A DNA stretch of 47,943 nt, taken from the NCBI GenBank assembly GCA_017544285.1, contig JAFYEL010000007.1, positions 1-47,943 of the forward strand, given 5' to 3'. The notes beneath the pieces are model-generated. The model made no database searches, was not told the DNA's origin, and saw nothing but the letters and a program-made list of their open reading frames with translations. Positions 26,518 through 34,853 of the stretch are shown one piece after another; position 1 is the stretch's first letter; each line of letters starts with the position of its first letter. Made by a program: the position numbers and the translations under genes. This DNA comes from Lachnospiraceae bacterium (GTDB lineage: Bacteria; Bacillota; Clostridia; Lachnospirales; Lachnospiraceae).

Positions 26518-27394
26518 TTATCACTGGTATCCCGGTCATATGACCAAGGCCAGACGCCAGATGCAGGAAGACATGAAGCTTGTGGATCTGGTGATAGAGC
26601 TTTTGGACGCCAGGATACCCTTCAGTTCCAGAAATCCGGATATAGACGCCATGGCAAAGGGCAAGTCCAGGATAGTTCTTTTGGGCAAGGCAGATCTGGC
26701 AGACGATAAGGTGACCACGGCCTGGCTTGAGTATTTCAAAGAAAAGGGAATACACGCCCTGAAGCTTGATTCCCGGAACCGTTCCGGAGTAAAGCGCATA
26801 GATCCCATAGTCCAAAAGGCCTGCAGCGAAAAGCTGGAGAGAGACCGCAAGCGCGGCATCATCGGCAGACCTGTGAGGGCCATGGTGGCGGGCATACCCA
26901 ATGCGGGCAATTCCACCTTCATAAATTCCTTTGCCGGCAAGGCCTGTGCAAAGACAGGCAACAAGCCCGGAGTCACAAAGGGCAAGCAGTGGATAAAGCT
27001 GTCAAAGACCCTTGAGCTTCTGGACACCCCCGGCATACTCTGGCCCAGGTTTGAGGATCCCATGGTGGGCCGCAATATCGCCTTCATCGGTTCCATGAAC
27101 GACACGGTCCTTCAGACCGGAGAGCTGGCAGCGGAGCTTATCGGATTTCTTGAGGAAGCCTATCCCGGAGCCATAGGCAGCTGCTACGGGTTTGATACAG
27201 CCGAGGCGGCGTCCCAAAGCATCACCCGGGAGGCGGGCATACTTGAGGCTATAGCCCTTTCCAGGCGGGCCCTGGCAAAGGGCGGCGGTGCCGATACCGA
27301 AAAGGCGGCATCAATAATTCTGGATGATTTCAGGTCCGGGAAGCTGGGCAGGCTTTCCGTAGAAAAACCTGATTCGTTAAATTTCAATTCATAA
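26510..27394 (+). CDS. rbgA: Ribosome biogenesis GTPase RbgA (YlqF) with an altered P-loop
   Basis: RbgA is a circularly permuted GTPase needed for a late step of 50S assembly. The 294-residue protein shows the N-terminal WYPGHMTKARRQM, LGKADL (G4 placed before G1), a G1 motif, KPGVTKGKQWIKL (G2) and DTPGILWP (G3). The G1 motif reads GIPNAGNST, with Asn134 (AAT at 26909-26911) in place of the invariant lysine of GKST. This would be expected to weaken nucleotide binding. The rest of the protein is intact. It overlaps lepB by 8 nt. Confidence 0.96.
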   Translation: MSDYHWYPGHMTKARRQMQEDMKLVDLVIELLDARIPFSSRNPDIDAMAKGKSRIVLLGKADLADDKVTTAWLEYFKEKGIHALKLDSRNRSGVKRIDPIVQKACSEKLERDRKRGIIGRPVRAMVAGIPNAGNSTFINSFAGKACAKTGNKPGVTKGKQWIKLSKTLELLDTPGILWPRFEDPMVGRNIAFIGSMNDTVLQTGELAAELIGFLEEAYPGAIGSCYGFDTAEAASQSITREAGILEAIALSRRALAKGGGADTEKAASIILDDFRSGKLGRLSVEKPDSLNFNS

Positions 27395-27409
27395 ACGGGA
27401 GGAGTAGTT

Positions 27410-27937
27410 ATGAAGAGGTTTTTAAGAAAGATAGCATCAATAGGTTTGTTCCTTGTGATCGTACTTGGTATCGCCTATCTGGTGGTCAGCATCCTTATGG
27501 TGAAGACCGTAGTCCAGGGAGATTCCATGTCACCCATACTTGAGGACGGCGACGTGCTCATGTGCAACAAGGTAACTTACAACTTTAACCCGCCCGAGCG
27601 GTTCGACATCGTTGTGGTTCCCGCAAAGGACGGCACATACATTGTAAAGAGAGTCATTGGACTCCCGGGCGAAAGGATCAAGATCGACAACTTCGGCAAG
27701 GTTGAGATCAACGACAAGATCCTTGAGAACGACAAAGGAATCGGATACATCCTTGACAAGGGTAACGCAAAGGATACCATCACCCTGGGCATGGACGAGT
27801 TCTTCGTAATGGGCGATAACCGCAACAGCAGTATCGATTCCCGCTTCGATGAGGTGGGGCCCATCCGCAGATCCGAATTTGTAGGCAAGGTTGTCTTCAG
27901 GATCATGCCCTTTGACAGAACGGGAAAGATCGAATGA
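27410..27937 (+). CDS. lepB: Signal peptidase I (second copy)
   Basis: This 175-residue signal peptidase I has one N-terminal membrane segment (about 9-30), catalytic Ser39 (DSMSP), Lys80 (IVKRVIGLPGE) and GDNRNSSIDSR. It is shorter than the copy at 25912 and closer to the typical Firmicutes form. GGGAGGAG precedes the ATG. Its stop overlaps the start of the FliK-like gene (ATGA). Two signal peptidases around rbgA may serve different substrates; rnhB, found here in Bacillus, is absent. Confidence 0.95.
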   Translation: MKRFLRKIASIGLFLVIVLGIAYLVVSILMVKTVVQGDSMSPILEDGDVLMCNKVTYNFNPPERFDIVVVPAKDGTYIVKRVIGLPGERIKIDNFGKVEINDKILENDKGIGYILDKGNAKDTITLGMDEFFVMGDNRNSSIDSRFDEVGPIRRSEFVGKVVFRIMPFDRTGKIE

Positions 27938-29733
27938 ATTTTGGCGGGATCTCTGCATACGAACAGAATATAAAAAACGTGGACGGTGCAGACGGCTCCG
28001 CCATATCTTCCAAACCGGTCTCGGCTGTTAAGGCAGCAAACGCCGCAGCCCTTGGGGATGCCCGTGAGGGTCAGGTGGTGACGGGAGAGGTGGCCTCGGT
28101 AAACGGCAGGACCGTTAAGCTGACCCTTCCGGATTCACAGGTTGTGACCGCCAGGCTTGAGGCAGATGTAAAGGTCTCGGTGGGTGAGTCCATGGCCTTT
28201 ACCGTAAAGTCAAACACCGGATCCCAGATCGCATTAAAGCCGCTGTTCAATTCATCGGCGGTAAACGCCACGGCCATTAAGGCCCTGGGCCAGGCCTCCA
28301 TTTTGGTGGATGCAAACAGCCTGGCAATGGCCTCCGCCATGATGGATGAGGGGCTTCCCATAGGCAGGGAAAGCATGCAGGCCATGTACAGGCAGGTGAA
28401 CCGTTTCCCCGACGCCAATCCCGCCGACATAGTGGCCATGAGCAAGCAGGGACTCCCACTTACACCCGATATGGTGGAGCAGTTCTCGGCTTACAGAAAC
28501 AACGAACACCAGATCATGATGCTGGCTGAGGACATCTCCGAAAGCCTTGCCGATGCAGCAGATGAACTGGGATATGATGCAAAATACGAGCTGTCAGGGA
28601 TCTTTGATCACGGCGGCGAGCCCGATGCTTCGGCTCTTATGAAGCAGGGGCTTGATGATATGGCCCATCAGGCGCAGGCAGCCCCGGCCGAAGCGGCTAT
28701 GGAGGCCATCCCCGAGGAAAAGCCTGCGGGAATACTGGATGTGGCCGCAAAGCTTCACGCATCCGCCGAGGCGGCGGAAGTGCCCGTGGAAGAGGAGATT
28801 GCCGAAGCCGAAGAGATAGCTGTGGCAGCCGAAGAAGAGCCGGAGCCGGATACTCCCCTGGCCCGTGTTATGGACCGCGGCGCAAGGCAGGAGCTTGCCG
28901 ACGCCCTCAAGGGTTTGGGAGCACCCGAAGCCGATATGCAGCAGCTCGTTTCCGGGCAGATGACTCCCGAGAGAGCGCTTCAGTACATGCGCGGAGCCAT
29001 GAAGCTTGACATAAGCGGAGAGCTTGACTCCCTTTCCCTATCCGATGAGGCAATGGCGGAAAAACATGCGCTGGTCAAGCAGATCGCCGATTCCCCCGCT
29101 TTCAAAAACCTTCTTAAGGATGCGGTGGTAAGGGATTTCTCCCTTTCAAACGACGGTGATATCAGCAAGGAAAAGGTCCATCAGCTCTACGAAAAGATAC
29201 TCAGGGATTCCGGCAGGGTCATGCAGCTTCTTGAGCAGTTCGGCAAGGAGGACTCCCCTCTTGCAAAGCAGCTCACCAATGTCAATAACAACATTAGCTT
29301 CATGAACCAGCTCAACGAAACCTTCCAGTACGTTCAGCTTCCCATACAGATGTCCGGGGAGAATGCCCACGGCGATCTCTATGTTTATACAAATAAAAAG
29401 AAGCTGGCCGAAAAGGACGGTGACATCACAGCCCTTCTCCACCTTGAGATGGAGACCATGGGCACCATGGATATCCATGTGACCTTAAAGGACCTTAACA
29501 AGGTTAATACCCATTTCATGCTGGCCAACGACGAGATGCTGGATTTTGTCTCCGAAAACATACACATCCTCAATGAAAGGCTGGAGGCCAGGGGTTATTC
29601 CATGACCACCGACGCCGAGGTAAAGACTGGGGACGACAAAAACAAAAACCCTGCCATAAGCGCCATGCTGGGCGGAGGGCAGGAGCACAAGGGACGCATG
29701 ATCTCTAAATTTTCCTTTGATGTAAAGGCGTAG
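27934..29733 (+). CDS. FliK-like hook-length control domain protein (YlqG type)
   Basis: The 599-residue protein has an N-terminal OB-like segment (GQVVTGEVASVNGRTVKLTL), a long Ala/Glu-rich middle (about 240-310) and a C-terminal domain resembling the FliK/Flg_hook fold (LPIQMSGENAHGDLYVYTNKKKL, then MDIHVTLKD and LNERLEARGYSM). In Bacillus, ylqG and ylqH, FliK-like and FlhB-C-like genes of unclear role, occupy the same place after rbgA. No flagellar structural gene lies in the window. Its gene is coupled to lepB and followed 6 nt later by the FlhB-like gene. Confidence 0.8.
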   Translation: MNFGGISAYEQNIKNVDGADGSAISSKPVSAVKAANAAALGDAREGQVVTGEVASVNGRTVKLTLPDSQVVTARLEADVKVSVGESMAFTVKSNTGSQIALKPLFNSSAVNATAIKALGQASILVDANSLAMASAMMDEGLPIGRESMQAMYRQVNRFPDANPADIVAMSKQGLPLTPDMVEQFSAYRNNEHQIMMLAEDISESLADAADELGYDAKYELSGIFDHGGEPDASALMKQGLDDMAHQAQAAPAEAAMEAIPEEKPAGILDVAAKLHASAEAAEVPVEEEIAEAEEIAVAAEEEPEPDTPLARVMDRGARQELADALKGLGAPEADMQQLVSGQMTPERALQYMRGAMKLDISGELDSLSLSDEAMAEKHALVKQIADSPAFKNLLKDAVVRDFSLSNDGDISKEKVHQLYEKILRDSGRVMQLLEQFGKEDSPLAKQLTNVNNNISFMNQLNETFQYVQLPIQMSGENAHGDLYVYTNKKKLAEKDGDITALLHLEMETMGTMDIHVTLKDLNKVNTHFMLANDEMLDFVSENIHILNERLEARGYSMTTDAEVKTGDDKNKNPAISAMLGGGQEHKGRMISKFSFDVKA

Positions 29734-29739
29734 AGCCCT

Positions 29740-30021
29740 ATGGAAGAAAAAAAGAAAAAACTGACCGCCGTTGCCCTGGAATACAATCCCGGGGAAGTGG
29801 CACCCAAGGTGGTGGCCTCGGGTTTCGGAAAGACGGCGGAGCGTATAATAGAAAAGGCCAAGGAGGCCGGAGTCCCCACCCATAAGGACACAAAGCTGGC
29901 GGACACCCTTTCCCGACTCGAGATCGGAGAGGTGATACCTCCCGAGCTTTACGAGGTAGTTGCCGAGATACTGGTATTTGTGGATCAGCTTGAAAAGCTT
30001 AAGAAAAAAATGATTCAGTAA
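29740..30021 (+). CDS. FlhB C-terminal-domain homologue (YlqH type)
   Basis: The 93-residue protein matches only the cytoplasmic C-terminal domain of FlhB, the export-gate protein that switches substrates: AVALEYNPGEVAPKVVASGFG, then AGVPTHKDTKLADTLSRLEIGEVIPPELYEVVAEIL. The membrane part and the NPTH self-cleavage site are absent. It pairs with the FliK-like gene just upstream; FliK and FlhB-C act together in flagellar export, so the pair may form a small stand-alone module (inference). Confidence 0.9.
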   Translation: MEEKKKKLTAVALEYNPGEVAPKVVASGFGKTAERIIEKAKEAGVPTHKDTKLADTLSRLEIGEVIPPELYEVVAEILVFVDQLEKLKKKMIQ

Positions 30022-30033
30022 AGGAGGTACGTT

Positions 30034-30402
30034 ATGAAGGTTTATAAGTGTGATCTTTGCAAGAGCGTAGTGGAGAAGCTTAACGAGGGCGGATGCGCAC
30101 CCTCATGCTGCGGCCAGCCCATGAGAGAGATGGTTGCCGGTTCCACCGACGGCGCAGTTGAAAAGCATGTGCCCGTTGTAGAGATCGAAGGAAATAAAGT
30201 AAAGGTATCCGTAGGCAGTGCAGCACATCCCATGCTTGAAGAGCACTATATAGAGTGGATCGCCCTTGAAACCGACAAGAGCGTATACAGAAGAAATCTT
30301 AAGCCCGGTCAGGAGCCCGCTGCGGAGTTTACTCTCACCGAGGGCGAGAGTGTAAAGACGGTATACGAGATGTGCAACCTTCACGGACTTTGGGCAAAGT
30401 GA
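30034..30402 (+). CDS. dfx: Desulfoferrodoxin (superoxide reductase)
   Basis: This non-haem iron enzyme reduces superoxide to peroxide in anaerobes. The 122-residue protein has the N-terminal rubredoxin-like site (Cys6, Cys9, Cys25, Cys26) and the catalytic-centre ligands in EKHVPVVE, SAAHPMLEEHYIEWIAL and CNLHGLW. It is therefore a two-iron form. An AAAGGAGG site lies before the ATG. Its presence supports an anaerobic host. deoC begins 1 nt after its stop. Confidence 0.96.
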   Translation: MKVYKCDLCKSVVEKLNEGGCAPSCCGQPMREMVAGSTDGAVEKHVPVVEIEGNKVKVSVGSAAHPMLEEHYIEWIALETDKSVYRRNLKPGQEPAAEFTLTEGESVKTVYEMCNLHGLWAK

Positions 30403-30403
30403 T

Positions 30404-31054
30404 ATGTATACAAACGAAGATATATTAAAAGCATGTGACCACACCCTCCTTAAACAGGAGGCCACCCCGGATCAGATAAAGGCTCTCTGCGACGAGGCTC
30501 TGGAGTATAATTGCGCATCGGTGTGCATACCTCCCTGCTACATCGAAACCGCAAGAGCCCACGCCGGCGATGCTCTCACCATCTGCACCGTCATAGGTTT
30601 CCCCAACGGAAATATGACCACGGCCTCAAAGGTTTTCGAGACAAAGGATTCCATTGAAAAGGGTGCCGACGAGATAGACATGGTGATCAACATCGGCATG
30701 TTAAAGGCCGGCTGCGATGACTATGTCAGAGATGAGATAAAGCAGATAAAAGAAGCCTGCGGGGATCACATCCTCAAGGTCATCATCGAGACCTGCCTTC
30801 TTTCCGATGAGGAAAAGGTCCGCATGTGCCGCATAGTGGGAGAGGCCGGTGCCGACTTCATAAAGACCTCCACCGGTTTTTCCACCGGGGGTGCCAACGA
30901 GCATGATGTAAAGCTCTTTGCGGATAACGTTCCCGAAGGGGTAAAGATAAAGGCCGCCGGCGGCATAGCCACCCTCGACGATGCAGTGAGGTTCCTCGAA
31001 CTGGGAGCTTCCAGACTGGGCACCAGCCGCATAGTAAAACTGATCAAAGGATAA
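30404..31054 (+). CDS. deoC: Deoxyribose-phosphate aldolase
   Basis: DeoC splits 2-deoxyribose-5-phosphate into acetaldehyde and glyceraldehyde-3-phosphate in deoxynucleoside breakdown. The 216-residue class I aldolase shows DHTLLK, VCIPPCYI, TVIGFPNGN, EIDMVINIG and the Schiff-base lysine in FIKTSTGF. No good ribosome site precedes it, so translation is probably coupled to desulfoferrodoxin, whose stop is 1 nt away. The other deo genes are absent. Confidence 0.96.
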   Translation: MYTNEDILKACDHTLLKQEATPDQIKALCDEALEYNCASVCIPPCYIETARAHAGDALTICTVIGFPNGNMTTASKVFETKDSIEKGADEIDMVINIGMLKAGCDDYVRDEIKQIKEACGDHILKVIIETCLLSDEEKVRMCRIVGEAGADFIKTSTGFSTGGANEHDVKLFADNVPEGVKIKAAGGIATLDDAVRFLELGASRLGTSRIVKLIKG

Positions 31055-31060
31055 GAAATA

Positions 31061-31792
31061 ATGATAAAGATCTTACTGCTTGCCACCAGACCGCAGGCCA
31101 TCGAAAAGGTGAAAAAACTTCTTCCGCCCGGAGTACAGCTGAGAACGGCTCTTCTTTCCAGCGGAGATACCATCAAGTTCGAGACTGCCTTCACACCGGA
31201 TGTCATGATCGTTCACGTGGAAAACGTAAACCGTCAGAGACTTTTCGGTATCATGGATCTGCGTGAGAACGATGCATACAAATATCTCCCCCTCCTCCTT
31301 ATCGGAGATGAAAAGAACTACGAGGTATTTGAGCAGAACGTTCATCCCGGTTCCGACCGCAGCATAGATTCCGAGGCCGACGAAGAGGATATCAAGAACG
31401 CCATCTTAGGTATCATCGATCTGCGTCAGGTAGAGGAAAAACACATACTCGTCATCGATGACGATCCGGTGCTTCTGCGCAGCATGCGCTCCTACCTGGA
31501 AGAGGACTACATGGTGACGGTGGTAAGGTCCGGAAAGATGGCCCTTAAATTTATGGAGAAACAGACTCCGGATCTCATCTTCCTGGATTACATGATGCCG
31601 GAGTGGGACGGAGCCACCACCTTCCAGCTGATAAGGTCCACCCCCAACGGTAAAAAGATCCCCATAGTCTTTCTCACCGGCGTGGCCGATAAAGATAAAG
31701 TTATGGAATGTCTTGCACTAAAGCCCCAGGGCTATCTGGTAAAACCGGTGACCAAGGCCGCGGTGCTTACAAAATTAAAAGAAATACTATAA
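31061..31792 (+). CDS. Two-receiver protein without output domain
   Basis: The 243-residue protein has two receiver-like domains. The N-terminal one (1-120) lacks the acidic pocket and has His52 (VMIVHVEN) at the phosphorylation place. The C-terminal one (about 129-243) is complete: IDDD, phospho-Asp176 in FLDYMMP, FLTG and LVKP. It has no DNA-binding or enzyme domain, so it probably acts through protein contact, for instance in a phosphorelay. No kinase gene is adjacent; the 7TM pseudokinase at 14930 is a possible partner only by co-occurrence. Confidence 0.87.
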   Translation: MIKILLLATRPQAIEKVKKLLPPGVQLRTALLSSGDTIKFETAFTPDVMIVHVENVNRQRLFGIMDLRENDAYKYLPLLLIGDEKNYEVFEQNVHPGSDRSIDSEADEEDIKNAILGIIDLRQVEEKHILVIDDDPVLLRSMRSYLEEDYMVTVVRSGKMALKFMEKQTPDLIFLDYMMPEWDGATTFQLIRSTPNGKKIPIVFLTGVADKDKVMECLALKPQGYLVKPVTKAAVLTKLKEIL

Positions 31793-31808
31793 AAGCAGGA
31801 GAGTAAAA

Positions 31809-33095
31809 ATGACACCTTACAAAGAAATGTCAAAGGAACAGCTTATCGCCGAGAAAGAGTCACTGAACAAACAGTATCAGGAATTCCTGGCCATGAACCT
31901 TCATCTGGACATGAGCAGGGGAAAGCCCTGCAAGGAACAGCTTGATATCTCCATGGGCATGATGGATGTGCTGAATTCCCGGGTTGATCTGCGCTGCGAG
32001 GACGGCACCGACTGTCGTAACTACGGATGTCTGGACGGTATCCCCGAGGCCAAGGAGCTTCTGGGCGACATGATGGAAAACCATCCGGACAACATCATAA
32101 TCTACGGCAACTCATCCCTGAACGTGATGTACGATACCGTTGCCAGAGCCATGACCCATGGTATCATGGGAAACACTCCCTGGTGCAAGCTCGACAAGGT
32201 TAAGTTCCTCTGCCCCGTTCCCGGATATGACAGACATTTCGCCATCACCGAGTATTTCGGTATAGAGATGATCCCCGTACCCATGTCTCCCGAGGGTCCC
32301 GACATGGATATGGTTGAAGAGCTGGTGAGCAGCGACGAAGCCATCAAGGGTATCTGGTGTGTCCCCAAGTACTCAAACCCCCAGGGTTATTCCTACTCGG
32401 ATCAGACCGTAAGGCGCTTTTCACAGCTGAAGCCCGCGGCTCACGATTTCCGCATATTCTGGGACAACGCCTACGGCATCCATCATCTTTACGATGACGA
32501 CCAGGACTATCTGGTGGAGATTCTTTCCGAGTGTAAAAAAGCCGGCAACCCCGACATGGTATACAAGTTCGCTTCCACTTCAAAGATCACCTTCCCCGGG
32601 AGCGGAATAGCAGCACTTGCAACCTCACTCAACAACCTTGAGGACATAAAGAAGCAGCTTAAGAACCAGACCATAGGCCACGACAAGGTTAACCAGCTCC
32701 GTCACGTGCGTTTCTTCAAGGACATCCACGGCATGACCGAGCACATGAGAAAGCATGCGGCCATCATCAGACCCAAGTTCGAGATGGTTGAGAATATGCT
32801 GGAGGAAGGCCTGGGCGGTCTGGGAATAGGAGAGTGGACCAAGCCCAAGGGCGGATACTTCATCAGCTTCGACGCAATGGAGGGCTGTGCATCCCATATC
32901 GTATCCAGAGCTAAGAAAGCGGGCGTTATCATGACCGGAGCCGGAGCAACCTGGCCCTACGGAAAGGACCCCAAGGATTCAAACATCAGGATCGCACCCA
33001 CACTTCCTCCGGTTTCCGAGCTTGAGACCGCAGCGAGGCTCTTCGTTCTCTGCGTGAAGCTCGTAAGTGTTGAAAAACTCCTGGGAGAACTGTAA
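31809..33095 (+). CDS. PLP-dependent aspartate aminotransferase-like protein (fold type I)
   Basis: This 428-residue protein is of the class I/II aminotransferase fold, in the subgroup annotated as aspartate aminotransferase of the MocR-related type (PF12897-like). LDMSRGKPCKEQLDIS, YGCLDGIPEAKELLGDM, CVPKYSNPQGY, FWDNAYGIHHL and FASTSKITFPGSGIA (Schiff-base lysine in SKITFPG) support it. Substrate is unproven. AGGAGAG precedes the ATG. It shares one base with the next Nudix gene. Confidence 0.88.
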   Translation: MTPYKEMSKEQLIAEKESLNKQYQEFLAMNLHLDMSRGKPCKEQLDISMGMMDVLNSRVDLRCEDGTDCRNYGCLDGIPEAKELLGDMMENHPDNIIIYGNSSLNVMYDTVARAMTHGIMGNTPWCKLDKVKFLCPVPGYDRHFAITEYFGIEMIPVPMSPEGPDMDMVEELVSSDEAIKGIWCVPKYSNPQGYSYSDQTVRRFSQLKPAAHDFRIFWDNAYGIHHLYDDDQDYLVEILSECKKAGNPDMVYKFASTSKITFPGSGIAALATSLNNLEDIKKQLKNQTIGHDKVNQLRHVRFFKDIHGMTEHMRKHAAIIRPKFEMVENMLEEGLGGLGIGEWTKPKGGYFISFDAMEGCASHIVSRAKKAGVIMTGAGATWPYGKDPKDSNIRIAPTLPPVSELETAARLFVLCVKLVSVEKLLGEL

Positions 33096-33619
33096 TGAAG
33101 AGGACAGACAGAGTACTGGTTAAGAAAAACCACATTTTCGACCTCTATGAGGACACCCTGGAGCTGCCCGACGGCAGGCTGGTGAAGCACGATTTCCTCT
33201 TTCACAAGGGAGCCTCTGCGGTTGTTCCGGTGATGGAAGACGGCAGACTGATACTTGTAAGGCAGTACAGAAACGCCATCGACCGCTTTACACTGGAGAT
33301 TCCGGCAGGGGGGCGCAACTCTTTGGACGAGGATTTCGAGGTTGCGGCAAAGCGCGAGCTGGAAGAGGAAACAGGCTACAGATCCGAGGATCTGGAGCAT
33401 CTCATCACTTTAAAAACAGCTGTTGCTTTTTGCAATGAGAATATTGAAGTGTATATTGCAAGGAATCTTGAAAAGACAAAACAACATCTTGATGACGATG
33501 AGTTCATAGATATCCACATATATACCCTTGAAGAGATACTTGCAAAAATCCGGAATTTTGAGATCCAGGATGCAAAAACCATAGCAGCAGTCACATCCTA
33601 TGCTCTGACCCTTAAATAA
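33095..33619 (+). CDS. Nudix hydrolase, ADP-ribose pyrophosphatase type
   Basis: The 174-residue protein has a complete Nudix box (GGRNSLDEDFEVAAKRELEEETGY) and the upstream QYRNAIDRFTLEIPAGG segment typical of ADP-ribose pyrophosphatases (NudF). It should hydrolyse ADP-ribose to AMP and ribose-5-phosphate. Its codons become AT-richer toward the end (from about 33400). It is coupled to the aminotransferase by a 1-nt overlap and ends before a strong terminator. Confidence 0.92.
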   Translation: MKRTDRVLVKKNHIFDLYEDTLELPDGRLVKHDFLFHKGASAVVPVMEDGRLILVRQYRNAIDRFTLEIPAGGRNSLDEDFEVAAKRELEEETGYRSEDLEHLITLKTAVAFCNENIEVYIARNLEKTKQHLDDDEFIDIHIYTLEEILAKIRNFEIQDAKTIAAVTSYALTLK

Positions 33620-33629
33620 GAGGTTCTAT

Positions 33630-33657
33630 AACGCCCGCTATATAGCGGGCGTTTTTT
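33630..33657 (+). terminator. Intrinsic terminator after the Nudix gene
   Basis: AACGCCCGC (33630-33638) pairs with GCGGGCGTT (33645-33653); the 6-nt loop is TATATA and a T-run follows (33652-33657). It probably ends the operon running from about the lepB promoter onward. Confidence 0.93.
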
Positions 33658-33667
33658 GTTTTTTGGT

Positions 33668-33688
33668 TTATGTAATGACTTTACATAA
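33668..33688. repeat. Perfect 8-5-8 inverted repeat in an AT-rich gap
   Basis: TTATGTAA (33668-33675) and TTACATAA (33681-33688) are separated by TGACT. It lies about 140 bp upstream of the xerD -35, followed by a run of A and T tracts (33691-33730). It could be an operator or part of a second termination region. The rest of the gap to 33825 holds no gene that I can support. Confidence 0.5.
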
Positions 33689-33825
33689 GTTTTAAAATCC
33701 GTAAAATTTTTTTAAAAAATTTTTTTTTACAAGATGTAGTTACCCCCGAGACAGGGCTTTCCATGATGTTGTGATTTTTTCTCGAAAATAGCATAAAATC
33801 AACGAAATAACGGTAGTTTTCGAAT

Positions 33826-33854
33826 TTGCTTTTAATCAAAAATACTATTATAAT
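33826..33854 (+). promoter_or_regulatory. xerD promoter
   Basis: TTGCTT (33826-33831), a 17-bp spacer and a perfect TATAAT (33849-33854), 49 nt before the ATG. Confidence 0.7.
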
Positions 33855-33903
33855 TGCAATGCTGATACACATTACCGTATTTTCTATCGGGAGTTATTTT
33901 TTG

Positions 33904-34779
33904 ATGGAAGAGCTTATCAACGGGTTCATAAATTATTTACATAATGTAAAGAAGATGTCCCACAACACAGAAATGTCATACAGAAGGGATCTTAACAAGC
34001 TGGGATCCTTCCTCAAGGGTAAGCCCCTGGATCAGGTTAGTGCCGAAGATCTGGAGTCTTACATAGGAGGAATGGGTGAGCAGGGATTTAAGCCCGCCAC
34101 CATATCCAGGAACATCGCTTCCATCAAGGCCTTTTATCATTATCTGGTAAAGGAAGGAGCGGTTAAGGAGGATGTGGCCACCGCTCTCAAGTCCCCTCGT
34201 ATAGAAAAGAAGATGCCGGAGATACTTTCCACCGAAGAGGTGGTAAGACTTCTGGAGCAGCCCAGAGGGGATTCCCCCAAGGAGGTCAGGGACAAGGCAA
34301 TGCTGGAGCTTTTATACGCCACCGGCATCAGGGTCTCGGAGCTCATATCACTTCTTGAGAGCGATGTGAACATGACCATGGGCTACATCGTGTGCAGGGA
34401 TGCCCACAAGGAGAGGGTGATACCCTTCGGAGGAGAAGCCCGGAACGCCCTCACCAGATACATCGGAGAGTCCAGGAACGCCATGGTGGACTCCGATCAG
34501 TGCAGAACACTCTTCGTAAACTGTTCCGGAGGGCCAATGAGCAGACAGGGCTTCTGGAAGCTTATAAAATACTACGCAAAGAAGGCGGGGATACAGTCGG
34601 ACATCACGCCCCACACCCTGCGGCATTCCTTTGCGGTACATCTGGTGGAAAACGGCGCCGACCTGAGAGCGGTCCAGGAGATGCTGGGACATTCGGATAT
34701 CTCCACCACACAGATCTACGCAAACATGACACATTCGAGGATAAGAGACGTTTACAACAAGAGCCACCCCAGGATCTGA
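33904..34779 (+). CDS. xerD: Site-specific tyrosine recombinase XerD
   Basis: XerD with XerC resolves chromosome dimers at dif. The 291-residue protein has an N-terminal SAM-like core-binding domain and a catalytic domain with Arg143 (ATGIRVSEL), His237 and Arg240 (HTLRHSF), and nucleophile Tyr272 (TTQIYANMTHSRIRDVY). The chromosomal setting and size favour the housekeeping XerD over a phage integrase. I chose ATG 33904 after a CGGGAG site; a start at 33826 would place the promoter inside the gene. The 3' end overlaps its terminator. Confidence 0.93.
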   Translation: MEELINGFINYLHNVKKMSHNTEMSYRRDLNKLGSFLKGKPLDQVSAEDLESYIGGMGEQGFKPATISRNIASIKAFYHYLVKEGAVKEDVATALKSPRIEKKMPEILSTEEVVRLLEQPRGDSPKEVRDKAMLELLYATGIRVSELISLLESDVNMTMGYIVCRDAHKERVIPFGGEARNALTRYIGESRNAMVDSDQCRTLFVNCSGGPMSRQGFWKLIKYYAKKAGIQSDITPHTLRHSFAVHLVENGADLRAVQEMLGHSDISTTQIYANMTHSRIRDVYNKSHPRI

Positions 34780-34799
34780 CGATCCGGGGTGGTTTTTTT
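34764..34799 (+). terminator. Intrinsic terminator overlapping the xerD end
   Basis: CCACCCC and GGATC (34764-34770, 34772-34776, bulged A at 34771) pair with GATCC and GGGGTGG (34781-34792); TTTTTTT follows (34793-34799). The TGA stop is in the loop. Confidence 0.92.
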
Positions 34800-34853
34800 A
34801 TGCAAAATACGATAAAATAAGATGTTGTCAATGCCTGATGTCCGGAGGTTATT

